From Proteus columbae (GTDB lineage Bacteria; Pseudomonadota; Gammaproteobacteria; Enterobacterales; Enterobacteriaceae), in assembly GCF_009914335.1 (NCBI RefSeq), contig NZ_CP043925.1, positions 2,418,001-2,482,000 on the forward strand: DNA of 64,000 nt. The letters are read 5' to 3'. Positions 15,214 to 25,154 of the stretch are shown one piece after another. How positions within the stretch are numbered: position 1 is the stretch's first letter; each line of letters opens with the position of its first letter. Below the pieces are notes generated by a model. That model saw only the letters and a program-made list of their open reading frames with translations, searched no databases and was not told the DNA's origin. Both the position numbers and the translations under genes were made by a program.

Positions 15214-16347
15214 TTATTTAATCACATCATAGAGTTGCTGATTAGATAAGTAATCTGCGGTTAAACCTACTGATGGATTATATTGTCCACCGTGGATCTC
15301 AGAGAATGCTTTACCCTCTTTACCTAATGAAACTTTACGTTCATCTTTACCCGTACTTTCATGGATAGAATAGGTTTTACGACGCATTGCTATATATTTA
15401 TCTGCATCATTAGCAATATCGGTGTGATAGCCTGTAATTTGTGTATCAGTTAAGGCTAATTTATTTGCTAAATCACAGCCCCAGCGAGTTAAACAGACTT
15501 CTGCAAAGTGGCGAACCACTAGACCCGGTGCATATAATGCATTTTCGCCTTCACTACCATCAATAGAAGCATTACCCACTAATGTGGCATGGCGTCCTGA
15601 AATAGGGAAAATATGCATTTTTGTATCAGCAGCGACGGTTGGGATCACGCAAGTAAATCCTTTAGAGCGTTCATCTCTTGCATAAAATCCGACATATTCT
15701 TTAACGTTTTTACCAAGCGTGACTTTTTCAGGTTGGAAATTCAGTGGACCTGGAACAGGATCAATAGCAAAAATATTCACAGGAATATCTTTTAATTGAG
15801 AATCTGCCAACATCGCATTCGCTAACATATGGCAAGTAATACCACCACGACTCCAACCCACTAAGTTAACTTGTGTTGGAATAATGCCATCTTTACGGAA
15901 GATTCGAATAATTTGCTGTTGAAGTTGTTGCTGAGTGACTTGACGATCGCCATAGTCATATTTACGCCATAAAAAAGAGCCTGTTACTTTGACATCTTCA
16001 ATGGGAATGCCCGCTTTTTTCAGTTGGTTATACTGCTCTTCGGTTAACTTTTCACGTTGCCAATCAAAGTTACCTTTCATTAAGCAAAGTGCATGCTTCA
16101 CGTTTTCTTCCCAACCACTACCAAATAGCGAACCCTTGATATCAGAGTAATTAGGACTTTCAACCCATAAATCATCTTCTTGCAGATTACCACTACCTGG
16201 GCCATCAACAATAAACCACTGTGCAAACTCTCTTCCTTGGTTGTTTTGCGCTAAAGTGGAGACTAATTCGCCTTGCCAGAAGGTCGGATTATTATTATCA
16301 AATGAGTTAGATCCGGTACCACATAAATAAACGGTTAATACTGTCAT
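15214..16347 (-). CDS. Alpha/beta-hydrolase-like GxSxG protein, function unknown
   Basis: This 377-aa protein has no signal peptide. The N-terminus is a beta strand and glycine turn (VLTVYLCGTGSNSFD). The nucleophile elbow is GWSRG at 164-168 (Ser166), a likely Asp is D196 (FAIDPVPGP) and a likely His is H253 (GRHATLVG). The layout resembles the Tle phospholipases or DUF2235 hydrolases of secretion effectors, but I cannot assign it to a Tle class. No VgrG, PAAR or obvious immunity gene adjoins it. It could be a lipase-like effector or a housekeeping esterase. Monocistronic, with its own terminator. Confidence 0.75.
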   Translation of the reverse strand: MTVLTVYLCGTGSNSFDNNNPTFWQGELVSTLAQNNQGREFAQWFIVDGPGSGNLQEDDLWVESPNYSDIKGSLFGSGWEENVKHALCLMKGNFDWQREKLTEEQYNQLKKAGIPIEDVKVTGSFLWRKYDYGDRQVTQQQLQQQIIRIFRKDGIIPTQVNLVGWSRGGITCHMLANAMLADSQLKDIPVNIFAIDPVPGPLNFQPEKVTLGKNVKEYVGFYARDERSKGFTCVIPTVAADTKMHIFPISGRHATLVGNASIDGSEGENALYAPGLVVRHFAEVCLTRWGCDLANKLALTDTQITGYHTDIANDADKYIAMRRKTYSIHESTGKDERKVSLGKEGKAFSEIHGGQYNPSVGLTADYLSNQQLYDVIK

Positions 16348-16699
16348 AATTAAATTTCCTTTTATTAATAACTAAAAAATCAAAATAATGATTCTTATTT
16401 CCTTGTATTGAGCTATTCCTTAGCCCACATGCACATTAACCATAAGCCTTTTTTTATTCAATGAGTAAAAATAAATTAGTAGAGCTGAGATCACATAATT
16501 GAATCTTACTTAAGTAAAAGAAACAAAAAAGCGCTATCAGATCAATGTAATTAAATTATATAAATGAACACCTTATTTTTTATTATTTCGATTACTAAAT
16601 CGGTTTATAAATAAAGTACATTAAATAACCAACTCTTAGATTTAGATAAAAAAAATCCCACATTAATTAAATGTAGGATTTTCTATTAGGTAGAATGTC
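16348..16699. other. Intergenic with terminator, no gene
   Basis: A 352-bp AT-rich gap between two minus-strand genes. It holds the promoter side of the hydrolase gene and the terminator at 16649-16684. No coding frame is supportable. Confidence 0.6.
16649..16684 (-). terminator. Intrinsic terminator
   Basis: Minus-strand hairpin (AAAATCCTACAT / ATGTGGGATTTT with AT-rich loop) followed by eight T, directly after the gene ending at 16700. Confidence 0.75.
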
Positions 16700-16888
16700 T
16701 TATAAACGATTAAAAGCAACTACTCTCACCGCAGGAATATCAGCTTGTGCTCCTTCAGCAACTTCCTGACATGCTTTTTCTAACGCAATATGGGGTGTGA
16801 TCCCACTCTCTGTTTCTACAATTTTATGTCCGGCGTAGGTATCACCATTTCTGGAACGCACTTTATACGCAATAAACCAATATTCCAT
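16700..16888 (-). CDS. Small conserved-looking protein, unknown
   Basis: The frame is open from 16963. The start at ATG 16888 (MEYWFIAYKVRSRNGDTYAG, 62 aa) follows GGTGA and gives a compact soluble protein; starts at 16915 or 16963 cannot be excluded. The core ITPHIALEKACQEVAEG looks helical. No family is recognised. A good terminator follows, supporting expression. Confidence 0.6.
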   Translation of the reverse strand: MEYWFIAYKVRSRNGDTYAGHKIVETESGITPHIALEKACQEVAEGAQADIPAVRVVAFNRL

Positions 16889-17019
16889 ATCATCACCGTT
16901 TACGTTATTAATCATGTAATTACCATAGCCGTTTATGACCGGCTTTAATGTGATAATAATCAATAATTTTTAGTTTAATAAAATCGTTTTATAAAAAGAT
17001 GAACTTCATCCTAGGAAAA

Positions 17020-17250
17020 TTAGCCGTGATCTTCCATTTCTGATTGCACTAATTTTTTTATTTTTACTCCTTTTTCAAAGTGATCAAATTTATGTATCAT
17101 TATCCACCATGTTGCAACTTCCATAATTAATTCAGGGTTGTCATTTTTATTAGCAAAAAAAGCATAAAATGATAATCCCACGCCCTCTCCTTTAGCTGAA
17201 ATTTTGTCATTACATATTTGAATTATTTTTTGTTGTAGTGCTTTTCTCAT
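17020..17250 (-). CDS. DUF6500-type small protein
   Basis: This 76-aa protein has the strongly patterned sequence MRKALQQKIIQICNDKISAKG, EGVGLSFYAFFANKN, ELIMEVATWWIMIHKFDHFEK. I associate this with DUF6500, short proteins of unknown role found in Gammaproteobacteria. AGAGAG precedes the ATG. It lies between GlpM and an unknown small gene, all on the minus strand. Confidence 0.7.
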   Translation of the reverse strand: MRKALQQKIIQICNDKISAKGEGVGLSFYAFFANKNDNPELIMEVATWWIMIHKFDHFEKGVKIKKLVQSEMEDHG

Positions 17251-17304
17251 ATTCTCTCTATCTTTATTTTTTGGCGTAGTAATAAATAGGTAAGAGTAAA
17301 TACT

Positions 17305-17643
17305 CTATCCATGAAGTTTATTCCATAACTGAATAAGCAACCAAGCCGCGATAATCCAGCAAATAACCGCCGTAGCCAATGCTGTAAATAGTTTTACATA
17401 GTTGATCATCACATAGAGTGAAATAAGGTAAATCATATAAGGAATAACAGCCCATAAACTAAAAATAATTGTGGTTCGTAACGCATCAATAGAACGTTCA
17501 GAGCCAACAATATAATGTGCAATAAGCGCAAAAGTTGGAAATAACGGAACCAATCCCGCAATATAGTAATGACGAGATTTCGATAAAACGGCGATTAATA
17601 CCACTACAAACGCACCTATCAGTGCTTTAATCAGTAATCCCAT
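17305..17643 (-). CDS. glpM: GlpM-family inner membrane protein
   Basis: This 112-aa, very hydrophobic protein has four predicted spans (about 3-20, 27-46, 55-80 and 85-108). The family pattern is visible: LIKALIGAFVVVLIAVLSKSRHYYIAGLVPLFPTF, then ALRTTIIFSLWAVIPYMIYL. GlpM was linked to alginate and glycerol metabolism in Pseudomonas, but its molecular role is not known. Confidence 0.85.
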   Translation of the reverse strand: MGLLIKALIGAFVVVLIAVLSKSRHYYIAGLVPLFPTFALIAHYIVGSERSIDALRTTIIFSLWAVIPYMIYLISLYVMINYVKLFTALATAVICWIIAAWLLIQLWNKLHG

Positions 17644-17754
17644 TATTTTTTCATTAAGTTATAAAAACCTTACTACTATCATAACTATTCATCTTGGTAT
17701 GTGAGCTGGTTTTATTTTTAGTTATTTAAAATGTTATTAAATATTTACCATTAG

Positions 17755-17782
17755 AAAAAGCCCAATAAAATTATTGAGCTTT
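17755..17782 (-). terminator. Intrinsic terminator
   Basis: Minus-strand stem AAAGCTCAATA / TATTGGGCTTT (one G-U) followed by TTTTTC, 30 bp after the stop at 17813. It supports that gene being transcribed. Confidence 0.75.
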
Positions 17783-17812
17783 GGAGCGTATTAAATTTTC
17801 TTTAAGCAAACA

Positions 17813-18085
17813 TTAGTCTTTTTGCCAAGAAATATCTTGTTCACGTTCATCTGTTTTCAGCAAAACCAACTCGCCTAACTCGGTTGTTTTATAGGTATTC
17901 GTTCTATAATGCTTCGTTTTTTTCCCTGTTTGAGGATCTTTTGTGATCCAATAAATACTACCTTCAAAATCAATCCATTGGTAATAAGTCGAAAAACGTT
18001 TACGTTCACCGTCATGCCAACCGACGACAATGACTGATTGAGTACCCGCAGTCAGTTCTTCTAAAGGAAATTCAGAGAGTAGCAA
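17813..18085 (-). CDS. Hypothetical 90-aa protein, possibly missing its N-terminus
   Basis: The frame encodes LLSEFPLEELTAGTQSVIVVG, a segment GWHDGERKRFSTYYQWIDFEG and YRTNTYKTTELGELVLLK. A TTG at 18085 with GGTGAT upstream is the only usable start. The frame stays open to about 18175, but there it is antisense to the decayed DUF4440 gene. A break between two unrelated pieces therefore probably lies near 18090-18130, and the true N-terminus may be lost. Family unknown. Confidence 0.5.
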   Translation of the reverse strand: MLLSEFPLEELTAGTQSVIVVGWHDGERKRFSTYYQWIDFEGSIYWITKDPQTGKKTKHYRTNTYKTTELGELVLLKTDEREQDISWQKD

Positions 18086-18131
18086 TCCATTATCACCAAT
18101 ATTAGCAGTACAGTTTTGCCCTCCAACAAAA

Positions 18132-18484
18132 GAAAATACTTCACAAGGGCACCAACCGAAAAATACAGATGTACTTATTCAACTTTTGCATGATGATTTT
18201 ATGGAATTTTGTCGTTTTGACGTTTGCGTTAATAAAACAGATACAATTAACAATCTTACAAACGACAATAGCAATATAGCGATTTATTAAGAAGATTATC
18301 AAGGTTCACAACTAAGTGATGCTGTGATGCTGTGATGCTGTGATGCTGTGATGCTGTTAACTTATACCAGCTATCAAATAAAAAAATAAAGCAGACTCAC
18401 CACTCATCTGTCTGGATAAAAAACCATCATGGTGATTGGCAATTACGGTTTCATCAAGGCACAGATAAACCAATTATCTCTTAG
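18132..18484 (+). pseudogene. Decayed DUF4440 / NTF2-like gene with expanded 8-bp repeat
   Basis: Translated pieces in one frame match the DUF4440 family: PKNTDVLIQLLHDDFMEFCR, then NDNSNIAIY, then SQLSDAVML, and after the repeat THHSSVWIKNHHGDWQLRF followed by HQGTDKP. An in-frame TAA (18288-18290) interrupts it. Five copies of an 8-bp unit (18316-18355) shift the frame. With a single copy the 3' part reads through to TAG at 18484. The start is lost near the junction with the neighbouring minus-strand gene. Confidence 0.75.
18316..18355. repeat. Five tandem copies of GTGATGCT
   Basis: Perfect 8-bp microsatellite lying within the coding frame of the decayed DUF4440 gene, at the codons for SDAV. 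Eight is not a multiple of three, so each change in copy number shifts the frame. Confidence 0.95.
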
Positions 18485-18635
18485 TAATTTCCACATAGTT
18501 ATCTCCTTAAATCTCGTTTAAGAAGATAATAGGGCTGACTCTAAAAGGAAGGTCTAGTATGGATTTGTTATTTAATTCGTATTTTTGTCAATGACGTTTC
18601 TACTTTTTAAATTAGCTCATTTATCTTATTTGGAC

Positions 18636-18663
18636 ACAGAACTCAAAATAATGAGTTCTGTCT
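18636..18663 (-). terminator. Hairpin downstream of the 18669 gene
   Basis: Perfect 9-bp stem CAGAACTCA/TGAGTTCTG with an AT loop, a few bases beyond the stop codon. There is no clear T-run, so it may act as an mRNA 3' end rather than a strong terminator. Confidence 0.45.
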
Positions 18664-18668
18664 CAGAC

Positions 18669-18920
18669 TTATTTAAACTCAAAATGGAAAAAGCAAGAAA
18701 CTATATAGACGTCTTTGTTTTTTCGTATAATTCGTTTTACATTTTTTACTTTCCATAATGAAATCTCCTTTTCGTCCTCACCATGTTGAAGACAGATCAT
18801 TTCATCTATTTTTGCCAATTCAAAATCTGAAAGCGAGCCATATTCTTTACTTAATATTTGACCACTGACATTTCTAGGTGCACTTGATTCTGGATAGACA
18901 GAAAAAATAACTTCAACCAC
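18669..18920 (-). CDS. Hypothetical 83-aa protein
   Basis: The start is taken as GTG 18920, eight bases after GGAGA; a TTG at 18935 would overlap that site. The sequence VVEVIFSVYPESSAPRNVSGQI, then LAKIDEMICLQHGEDEKEISLWKVKNVKRI, suggests a small beta-rich protein ending in a basic then aromatic tail. No family is recognised and no neighbour suggests a role. Confidence 0.55.
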   Translation of the reverse strand: MVEVIFSVYPESSAPRNVSGQILSKEYGSLSDFELAKIDEMICLQHGEDEKEISLWKVKNVKRIIRKNKDVYIVSCFFHFEFK

Positions 18921-19281
18921 AATAACGTTCTCCAATATTGTTCATATCATTACTACTCTATCGAATAATAGGTTAAGTAACTTATTTAACCATTACTTTT
19001 GATCTTTTTTGAAATATAAGAAGAGATAAAAGAGTGAGTTACTTTGATATAGATGTGCAAAAGCGCACATCAATAAAATGATGTGACTATCCTATCTGCA
19101 CAAAGGGGCACTCATTATCATAAATAGCAAACAATAGTATAAGTATTCGAATGTTTAATCACATTCGAAAGCTTATATCATCTATTCAATGATATTGAGC
19201 AAGATGCCCCACTCTATTTTGATTAGGTGTTTCTTATCACGTTATATAAAAGAAAAGTCACCTTTATCAAATGATAAGGTA
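18921..19281. other. Intergenic region dense in inverted repeats
   Basis: No gene is seen in 361 bp. It contains GATGTGC/GCACATC (19052-19072) competing with CACATCA/TGATGTG (19067-19085), a 9-bp dyad TTCGAATGT/ACATTCGAA (19146-19169), and ATATCAT/ATGATAT (about 19175-19195). The fliE terminator hairpin (CCTTATCA-TT-TGATAAAGG on minus) lies at 19260-19280. Confidence 0.6.
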
Positions 19282-19593
19282 CTACACCTGCATCGACATG
19301 ATTTCTTGATAAGCGGCAACTAACTTATTACGTACTTGTATGCCCATTTGTAATGAAATACTGGATTTTTGCATATCCACCATCACATCGTTTAATTCAA
19401 CACCTGGTGTACCTAAGGTAAACGCTTGAACCTTGTTGGTTGCATTCATTCGAGTTTCATTAATTTTACCCACGGCTTGAACAAGCTGAGTTGCAAATCC
19501 TGCTTGTACTGGCTGGGGTTTCGCAATATTGGATGCTTGCAAAGTCTGGATTTGCATTTTATCCAGAACACTTTCAATAGCTGGAATTGACAT
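19282..19593 (-). CDS. fliE: Flagellar hook-basal body protein FliE
   Basis: This 103-aa protein starts at MSIPAIESVLDKMQ, with AGAGG six bases upstream; the frame is open to 19614. FliE joins the MS ring to the proximal rod and is the first rod-type substrate exported. The C-terminus KSSISLQMGIQVRNKLVAAYQEIMSMQV is the hallmark. It is divergent from fliF across a 276-bp control region, as in other enterobacteria. Confidence 0.95.
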   Translation of the reverse strand: MSIPAIESVLDKMQIQTLQASNIAKPQPVQAGFATQLVQAVGKINETRMNATNKVQAFTLGTPGVELNDVMVDMQKSSISLQMGIQVRNKLVAAYQEIMSMQV

Positions 19594-19869
19594 ATAAACC
19601 TCTGCGTTAATCATCTAATTCAATTACTGAATCAATGTCATAGTAAGGAAGTGAACCAACACGCTTACCGAGTTATACCCTAACACAGGGGCTTCATTCC
19701 AAAGCGAGTAATTAACGCAAAAGTTAAGGGCTAATTACGCCATTAAATGAAACGCAAAAGGCCAATAATGAGACACCTGAGAGTAGGTTTATTTATTTGC
19801 GTAAGGGGAGTCTGTTTTGTTACGCCACGCTTTTAGTATTCATCCCGAACTACAAGGCAAGGATTGTCT

Positions 19870-21597
19870 ATGAATGCCGAAAAAACCGACGTTGTGAACC
19901 AGAATAAGGGTTTTAACGCCATTATTAACCGGATAAAAGCCGATCCGAAAATTCCGCTCATTATTGCGGGTTCGGCGGCTATTGCCATTTTTGTTGCTGC
20001 ATTTTTATGGTTACAAAGCCCTGATTATAAAGTGCTTTATAGTAATCTTAGCGATAAAGACGGTGGCGAAATTGTCACACAGTTAACACAGATGAATGTA
20101 CCTTATCGCTTGTCACAAAATGGCGCAGCGATTATGGTGCCTGACAATCAGGTTCATGAATTACGCCTGAAACTCGCGCAAGCGGGGCTTCCAAAAGGCG
20201 GTGCTGCCGGTTTTGAACTGTTAGATAAAGAAAAGTTCGGGATCAGCCAATTTAGTGAACAGATTAACTATCAACGTGCACTTGAAGGTGAGCTTGCTCG
20301 CACTATCGAGACATTAGGTCCTGTACAAAATGCCCGAGTTCATTTAGCACTACCAAAACCATCTCTTTTTGTTCGTGAACAGAAATCCCCTTCTGCATCC
20401 GTTACGGTGGGTCTTTTACAGGGTAGAGCGCTGGATGAAGGTCAAATTAATGCCATCGTGCATATCGTTGCGAGCAGTGTTGCAGGTATGCCTGATAGCA
20501 GTGTGACCATCGTCGACCAAAGCGGCAAATTATTGACACAACCTGATGCATTAGGTCGTGATCTTAACTCTATCCAACTGAAATATGTTCAAGAGCTAGA
20601 AAGCCGTTATCAGCAACGTATTGAAACGTTATTAGGCCCAATTGTGGGTCGTGGAAACGTTCATGCACAGGTGACTGCTCAAGTTGATTTCTCTCATACA
20701 GAAGAGACTGCTGAAGAGTACAAACCAAACCAACCACCAAATCAAGCTGCAGTGCGTTCAAAACAATTGAGCCAAAGTGAGCAAAATGGTGGCATGTTAG
20801 CTGGCGGTGTTCCTGGTGCATTATCTAATCAACCTGTTGCTCCACCACAAGCACCTATTGAAGCGCCAAAAGCGCAAGAAGGTGAAAAAGCAGATGACGC
20901 CAATGCAACGGGTACAAATCGCACATTAACGCGTAATCCAAACAGTAATAGCCGTTTAGATGAAACAACCAACTATGAAGTTGATCGCCGAATTCGCCAT
21001 ATCAAGCGTCCAGTAGGTAATGTCGAGCGTCTTTCTGTCGCTGTTATTGTGAACTACAAAACAGTTGAAGATAAAAAAGAAGCCGCTGAAGGCGAAGAGC
21101 CTGTTGTTGAAACTAAACTTGTTCCGCTAACTGATGAGCAAATTCAGCAAATTGAAGGGCTTGTTCGTGAAGCGATGGGCTATTCCCAAGAGCGTGGTGA
21201 TTCTTTAAGTGTCGTGAACTCACAGTTTAACGATATTGAAGAGAAAGTGATCACCGTTCCTGTATGGGAAAACCCAGATATTCTTGCGAAAGCATTAGAT
21301 TTAGGTCGCTGGTTATTACTTGTCATCATCGCATGGATCTTATGGCGCAAACTGGTGAAACCACAGCTTGAAAAACGCCGTGAAGCTGAAGTTGCTGCAC
21401 AGAAAGCCGTGCTGAAAACCAAGCTACAAGTTAAAGATGATGTTGATGAAGCAGAATTAGATGACGAAGCAAGACGTAAACAAGCACGTAAACGTGTGAG
21501 TGCCGAATTGCAGAGCCAACGTATCCGTGAAATGGCAGAGAAAGATCCTCGTGTCGTCGCAATGGTAATTCGTCAATGGATGAGTAAAGAGCAATGA
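19870..21597 (+). CDS. fliF: MS-ring protein FliF
   Basis: This 575-aa protein starts at ATG 19870 ([15 protein letters not shown]), preceded by AAGGA. The N-terminal membrane span is at about 32-52 and the C-terminal span at about 475-495 ([16 protein letters not shown]). The periplasmic ring-building motifs include [43 protein letters not shown] and the long Pro/Ala-rich beta-collar part. The C-terminal tail binds FliG. First gene of fliFGHIJK. Confidence 0.97.
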   Translation: MNAEKTDVVNQNKGFNAIINRIKADPKIPLIIAGSAAIAIFVAAFLWLQSPDYKVLYSNLSDKDGGEIVTQLTQMNVPYRLSQNGAAIMVPDNQVHELRLKLAQAGLPKGGAAGFELLDKEKFGISQFSEQINYQRALEGELARTIETLGPVQNARVHLALPKPSLFVREQKSPSASVTVGLLQGRALDEGQINAIVHIVASSVAGMPDSSVTIVDQSGKLLTQPDALGRDLNSIQLKYVQELESRYQQRIETLLGPIVGRGNVHAQVTAQVDFSHTEETAEEYKPNQPPNQAAVRSKQLSQSEQNGGMLAGGVPGALSNQPVAPPQAPIEAPKAQEGEKADDANATGTNRTLTRNPNSNSRLDETTNYEVDRRIRHIKRPVGNVERLSVAVIVNYKTVEDKKEAAEGEEPVVETKLVPLTDEQIQQIEGLVREAMGYSQERGDSLSVVNSQFNDIEEKVITVPVWENPDILAKALDLGRWLLLVIIAWILWRKLVKPQLEKRREAEVAAQKAVLKTKLQVKDDVDEAELDDEARRKQARKRVSAELQSQRIREMAEKDPRVVAMVIRQWMSKEQ

Positions 21598-22592
21598 GTA
21601 ATAACTTAACTGGAACCGAAAAAAGCGCCGTTATGTTACTAACTCTCGGTGAAGACCGAGCGGCGGAAGTATTTAAACATCTAAGTACACGAGAAGTTCA
21701 GCAACTCAGTATTGCAATGTCATCAATGCGCCATATCTCAAATCAGCAATTAATTGATGTTATGGCAAGCTTTGAAGAAGATGCGGTTCAATATGCCGCA
21801 TTGAACGTGAATGCAAATGACTACTTGCGCTCTGTTCTTGTTAAAGCCTTGGGTGAAGAACGCGCTAATAACCTGTTAGATGAGATCTCTGAAACACGAG
21901 AAACTTCAACAGGGATTGAAACACTTAACTTTATGGAGCCACAAATGGCTGCCGATATTATCCGCGACGAACATCCGCAGATTATCGCAACCATCTTGGT
22001 TCACCTTAAACGAGGTCAAGCGGCAGATATTCTGGCACTGTTCGATGAGAAACTGCGTAATGACGTGATGCTTCGTATCGCGACATTTGGGGGTGTTCAG
22101 CCGTCAGCATTAGCAGAGTTAACTGAAGTACTGAATAACCTGCTTGATGGTCAAAACCTCAAACGCAGTAAAATGGGTGGTGTTCGTACTGCTGCTGAAA
22201 TCATCAACTTGATGAAGAGCCAGCAAGAAGAGAATGTCATTACTGCGGTTCGCGATTACGACGGCGAATTGGCACAAAAAATTATCGACGAAATGTTCCT
22301 GTTCGAAAACCTTATCGATATCGACAACCGTTCAATTCAGCGCATTCTACAGGAAGTGGAATCCGACTCCTTGGTTGTGGCATTGAAAGGATGCGATCAA
22401 GAGCTGCGCGATCACTTCCTTGCCAATATGTCACAACGTGCTGCTGAGATCATGCGTGATGACTTGAGTTCTCGCGGTCCTGTTCGTATGTCTCAAGTGG
22501 AAGCAGAGCAGAAAGCAATTCTGCTTGTGGTACGCAAATTAGCAGAGACTGGTGAGGTTGTTCTTCATGGAGGAGACGATACCTATGTCTGA
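21594..22592 (+). CDS. fliG: Motor switch protein FliG
   Basis: This 332-aa protein overlaps fliF by four bases (ATGA). The middle [15 protein letters not shown] motif and the C-terminal charged torque helix ([14 protein letters not shown] region, [28 protein letters not shown]) are visible. It couples MotA to rotor rotation and sits on FliF. Confidence 0.97.
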   Translation: MSNNLTGTEKSAVMLLTLGEDRAAEVFKHLSTREVQQLSIAMSSMRHISNQQLIDVMASFEEDAVQYAALNVNANDYLRSVLVKALGEERANNLLDEISETRETSTGIETLNFMEPQMAADIIRDEHPQIIATILVHLKRGQAADILALFDEKLRNDVMLRIATFGGVQPSALAELTEVLNNLLDGQNLKRSKMGGVRTAAEIINLMKSQQEENVITAVRDYDGELAQKIIDEMFLFENLIDIDNRSIQRILQEVESDSLVVALKGCDQELRDHFLANMSQRAAEIMRDDLSSRGPVRMSQVEAEQKAILLVVRKLAETGEVVLHGGDDTYV

Positions 22593-23304
22593 TAAACATA
22601 CTGATACTAACTGGAAGCCTTGGGTTCCCAAAGAACTCACTGATTGGGCATTAAATGTCGAGGACACGACAGAAGACGAAAAGGAAGTCGAAAAACAGGA
22701 AAAAGAAGTCGTTCAGCAACAGAAAGTCCTTGAGCAAATTAATATGCTTGATGACATGAAAGAAAAGGCTCAAAAATTGGGTCACGCTGAAGGCTTTGAG
22801 GCAGGGAAAAACCAGGGTTATCAGGAAGGCTATCAGGCTGGATTACAATCAGGTATTGAAGAAGGTATTCGCCAAGGCATTGCTCAACAATCACCATTAA
22901 TTAATGAATGGCAAGGATTGTTGGCTGAGTTTAGGCACTCTTTAAATGGATTAGACAGTGTTATTGCTTCACGTTTAATGCAAATCGCCCTCACAGCGGC
23001 AAAAGAAGTTCTGGGTCAGCCTGCTGTTTGTGATGGGTCTGCATTACTGGCGCAGATAACCTTAATGTTGCAACAAGAACAAATGTTCTCAAATAACCCA
23101 CAGTTAAGAGTTAACCCAAAACATATTCCACAAATTGAAAAAGAGCTGGGTGATTCACTTTCTGCTCATGGTTGGAAAGTGGTTGCCGATAACAGTATTC
23201 ATGTTGGTGGATGCCGTGTTGTGACAAATGATGGCGATCTTGATGCCACGATTGCAACTCGTTGGCATGAGCTTTGTCGTCTTGCTGCTCCGGAGGCGTT
23301 GTAA
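22585..23304 (+). CDS. fliH: Export ATPase regulator FliH
   Basis: This 239-aa protein starts at [15 protein letters not shown], with GGAGGAG inside the end of fliG. It has the N-terminal Trp pair (WKPWVP) that anchors to FlhA/FliN. A Gly-repeat helix follows ([21 protein letters not shown]), as in all FliH/SctL proteins, then a C-terminal domain that binds FliI. Confidence 0.93.
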   Translation: MSDKHTDTNWKPWVPKELTDWALNVEDTTEDEKEVEKQEKEVVQQQKVLEQINMLDDMKEKAQKLGHAEGFEAGKNQGYQEGYQAGLQSGIEEGIRQGIAQQSPLINEWQGLLAEFRHSLNGLDSVIASRLMQIALTAAKEVLGQPAVCDGSALLAQITLMLQQEQMFSNNPQLRVNPKHIPQIEKELGDSLSAHGWKVVADNSIHVGGCRVVTNDGDLDATIATRWHELCRLAAPEAL

Positions 23305-24671
23305 TGACAGCAAGATTGGGGCGTTGGTTAGAAAAACTCAGTGATGCAGAAGCACGTTTAAATAAAATTCCGCGTGTACGTCAATATGGTCGTTTAACCA
23401 GAGCAACAGGTTTAGTCATGGAAGCTAAGGGGCTTGTTATGCCCCTTGGCTCTACGTGTTTAATAGAACGTACCATTGGTAAAACTGTTGAAGAAGTTGA
23501 AAGTGAAGTCGTTGGGTTCAATGGTAGCCAAATGTTGTTAATGCCTTTACAGGAAGTCGAGGGATTAACACCGGGTGCTCGTGTTTATGCACAGGCCACT
23601 CCGGGTGGTGAAAATGAAGGTCGCCAATTGCCTCTTGGAGATGCGCTGTTAGGGCGTGTTTTAGATGGCTCTGGTTATCCTTTAGATGGTTTACCACCAC
23701 CCGATACAGGTTATCGTGCGCCACTGATCACTCCACCTATCAACCCACTACAACGTACCCCTATTACGGATGTACTGGATGTAGGCGTGCGTGCAATCAA
23801 CTCACTGTTAACCGTGGGTCGTGGTCAGCGTATGGGGCTTTTTGCAGGCTCTGGTGTAGGTAAAAGTGTGCTATTAGGTATGATGGCGCGTTTTACCCAA
23901 GCTGATGTCATTGTTGTTGGATTAATTGGTGAACGTGGACGTGAAGTTAAAGACTTTATCGAAAATATTCTCGGTACTGAAGGTTTAGCACGCTCTGTGG
24001 TTGTAGCAGCACCTGCTGACGTATCACCACTTCTTCGTATGCAAGGTGCTTCTTATGCAACGCGTATTGCAGAAGATTTTCGTGATCGCGGAAAACATGT
24101 CTTACTGATTATGGATTCACTCACACGTTACAGTATGGCGCAACGTGAAATCGCTCTTGCTGTAGGCGAACCGCCTGCAACCAAAGGGTATCCACCGTCT
24201 GTCTTCGCTAAATTACCTGCACTAGTCGAACGTGCGGGAAATGGCGTTGATGGTGGTGGTTCTATCACGGCGTTCTATACTGTTTTAACTGAAGGCGATG
24301 ATCAGCAAGATCCAATTGCAGACTCTGCTCGTGCGATTTTAGATGGTCACATTGTGCTTTCGCGTTCTCTTGCAGAATCTGGGCACTACCCTGCTATCGA
24401 TATCGAAGCCTCTATTAGCCGTGCAATGACATCACTGATTGATAAAACACATTATCGTCGCGTACAAGTATTTAAACAGCTTTTGTCTAGCTATCAACGT
24501 AACCGCGATTTAATTAACGTAGGTGCTTATGCTGCGGGTAGTGATCCTATGCTTGATAAAGCCATTGCACTTTATCCGTCCCTCGCGAAGTTCTTACAAC
24601 AAGATATCCAAGAGCAATGCAGTTATCAAAGTGCATGTGAGCAACTTAATCAACTGATCACAGTAAACTAA
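23304..24671 (+). CDS. fliI: Flagellar export ATPase FliI
   Basis: This 455-aa protein starts at ATG 23304 overlapping the fliH stop (TAATG). Walker A is AGSGVGKS (181-188), Walker B is [12 protein letters not shown], and the catalytic GERGREV glutamate loop is present. It hydrolyses ATP to detach and unfold substrates at the cytoplasmic gate together with FliH and FliJ. Confidence 0.97.
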   Translation: MTARLGRWLEKLSDAEARLNKIPRVRQYGRLTRATGLVMEAKGLVMPLGSTCLIERTIGKTVEEVESEVVGFNGSQMLLMPLQEVEGLTPGARVYAQATPGGENEGRQLPLGDALLGRVLDGSGYPLDGLPPPDTGYRAPLITPPINPLQRTPITDVLDVGVRAINSLLTVGRGQRMGLFAGSGVGKSVLLGMMARFTQADVIVVGLIGERGREVKDFIENILGTEGLARSVVVAAPADVSPLLRMQGASYATRIAEDFRDRGKHVLLIMDSLTRYSMAQREIALAVGEPPATKGYPPSVFAKLPALVERAGNGVDGGGSITAFYTVLTEGDDQQDPIADSARAILDGHIVLSRSLAESGHYPAIDIEASISRAMTSLIDKTHYRRVQVFKQLLSSYQRNRDLINVGAYAAGSDPMLDKAIALYPSLAKFLQQDIQEQCSYQSACEQLNQLITVN

Positions 24672-24707
24672 TTCTGAACATAATCAGAGAAAGTAAAGAG
24701 GGTTCCA

Positions 24708-25154
24708 ATGCGGGAGCAGTCACCTTTAGTGACACTGAGAGAACTGGCACAGACAGCGGCTGAACAAGCCGCTATTCAACTGGCTCAGGTCCGGCAGAGT
24801 CATCAACAAATGGAACAGCAACTCAATATGTTGATTGGGTATCAGGATGAATACCGTGTACGTCTAAATGAAACGTTGAATTTGGGGGGGATGTCGTCAG
24901 CATCGTGGCAAAACTACCAACAATTTCTCAAAACGCTCGAATTGACTATCGAACAACATAAACAACAACTTCAACATTGGCAGGCGCAGCTCGATCTTGC
25001 AACTGAACAATGGAGAGAAAAACAGCAACGACTCAATGCATTTGAGACTTTGGAGCAACGTGCTGAAGATAGCCGTAAGCGACATCTTGATCGTATTGAA
25101 CAGAAACAAATGGACGAGTACGCACAGCGTAGTACTTTACGGAGAACAACTTGA
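24708..25154 (+). CDS. fliJ: Export chaperone-escort protein FliJ
   Basis: This 148-aa protein is almost wholly coiled coil (LAQTAAEQAAIQLAQVRQSHQQM and following). It sits between fliI and fliK and inserts into the FliI hexamer like a gamma subunit. Confidence 0.92.
   Translation: MREQSPLVTLRELAQTAAEQAAIQLAQVRQSHQQMEQQLNMLIGYQDEYRVRLNETLNLGGMSSASWQNYQQFLKTLELTIEQHKQQLQHWQAQLDLATEQWREKQQRLNAFETLEQRAEDSRKRHLDRIEQKQMDEYAQRSTLRRTT

Noticed and set aside
18316..18355. CRISPR-like direct repeat
   Set aside because: The unit is 8 bp in perfect tandem with no spacers; it is a microsatellite.
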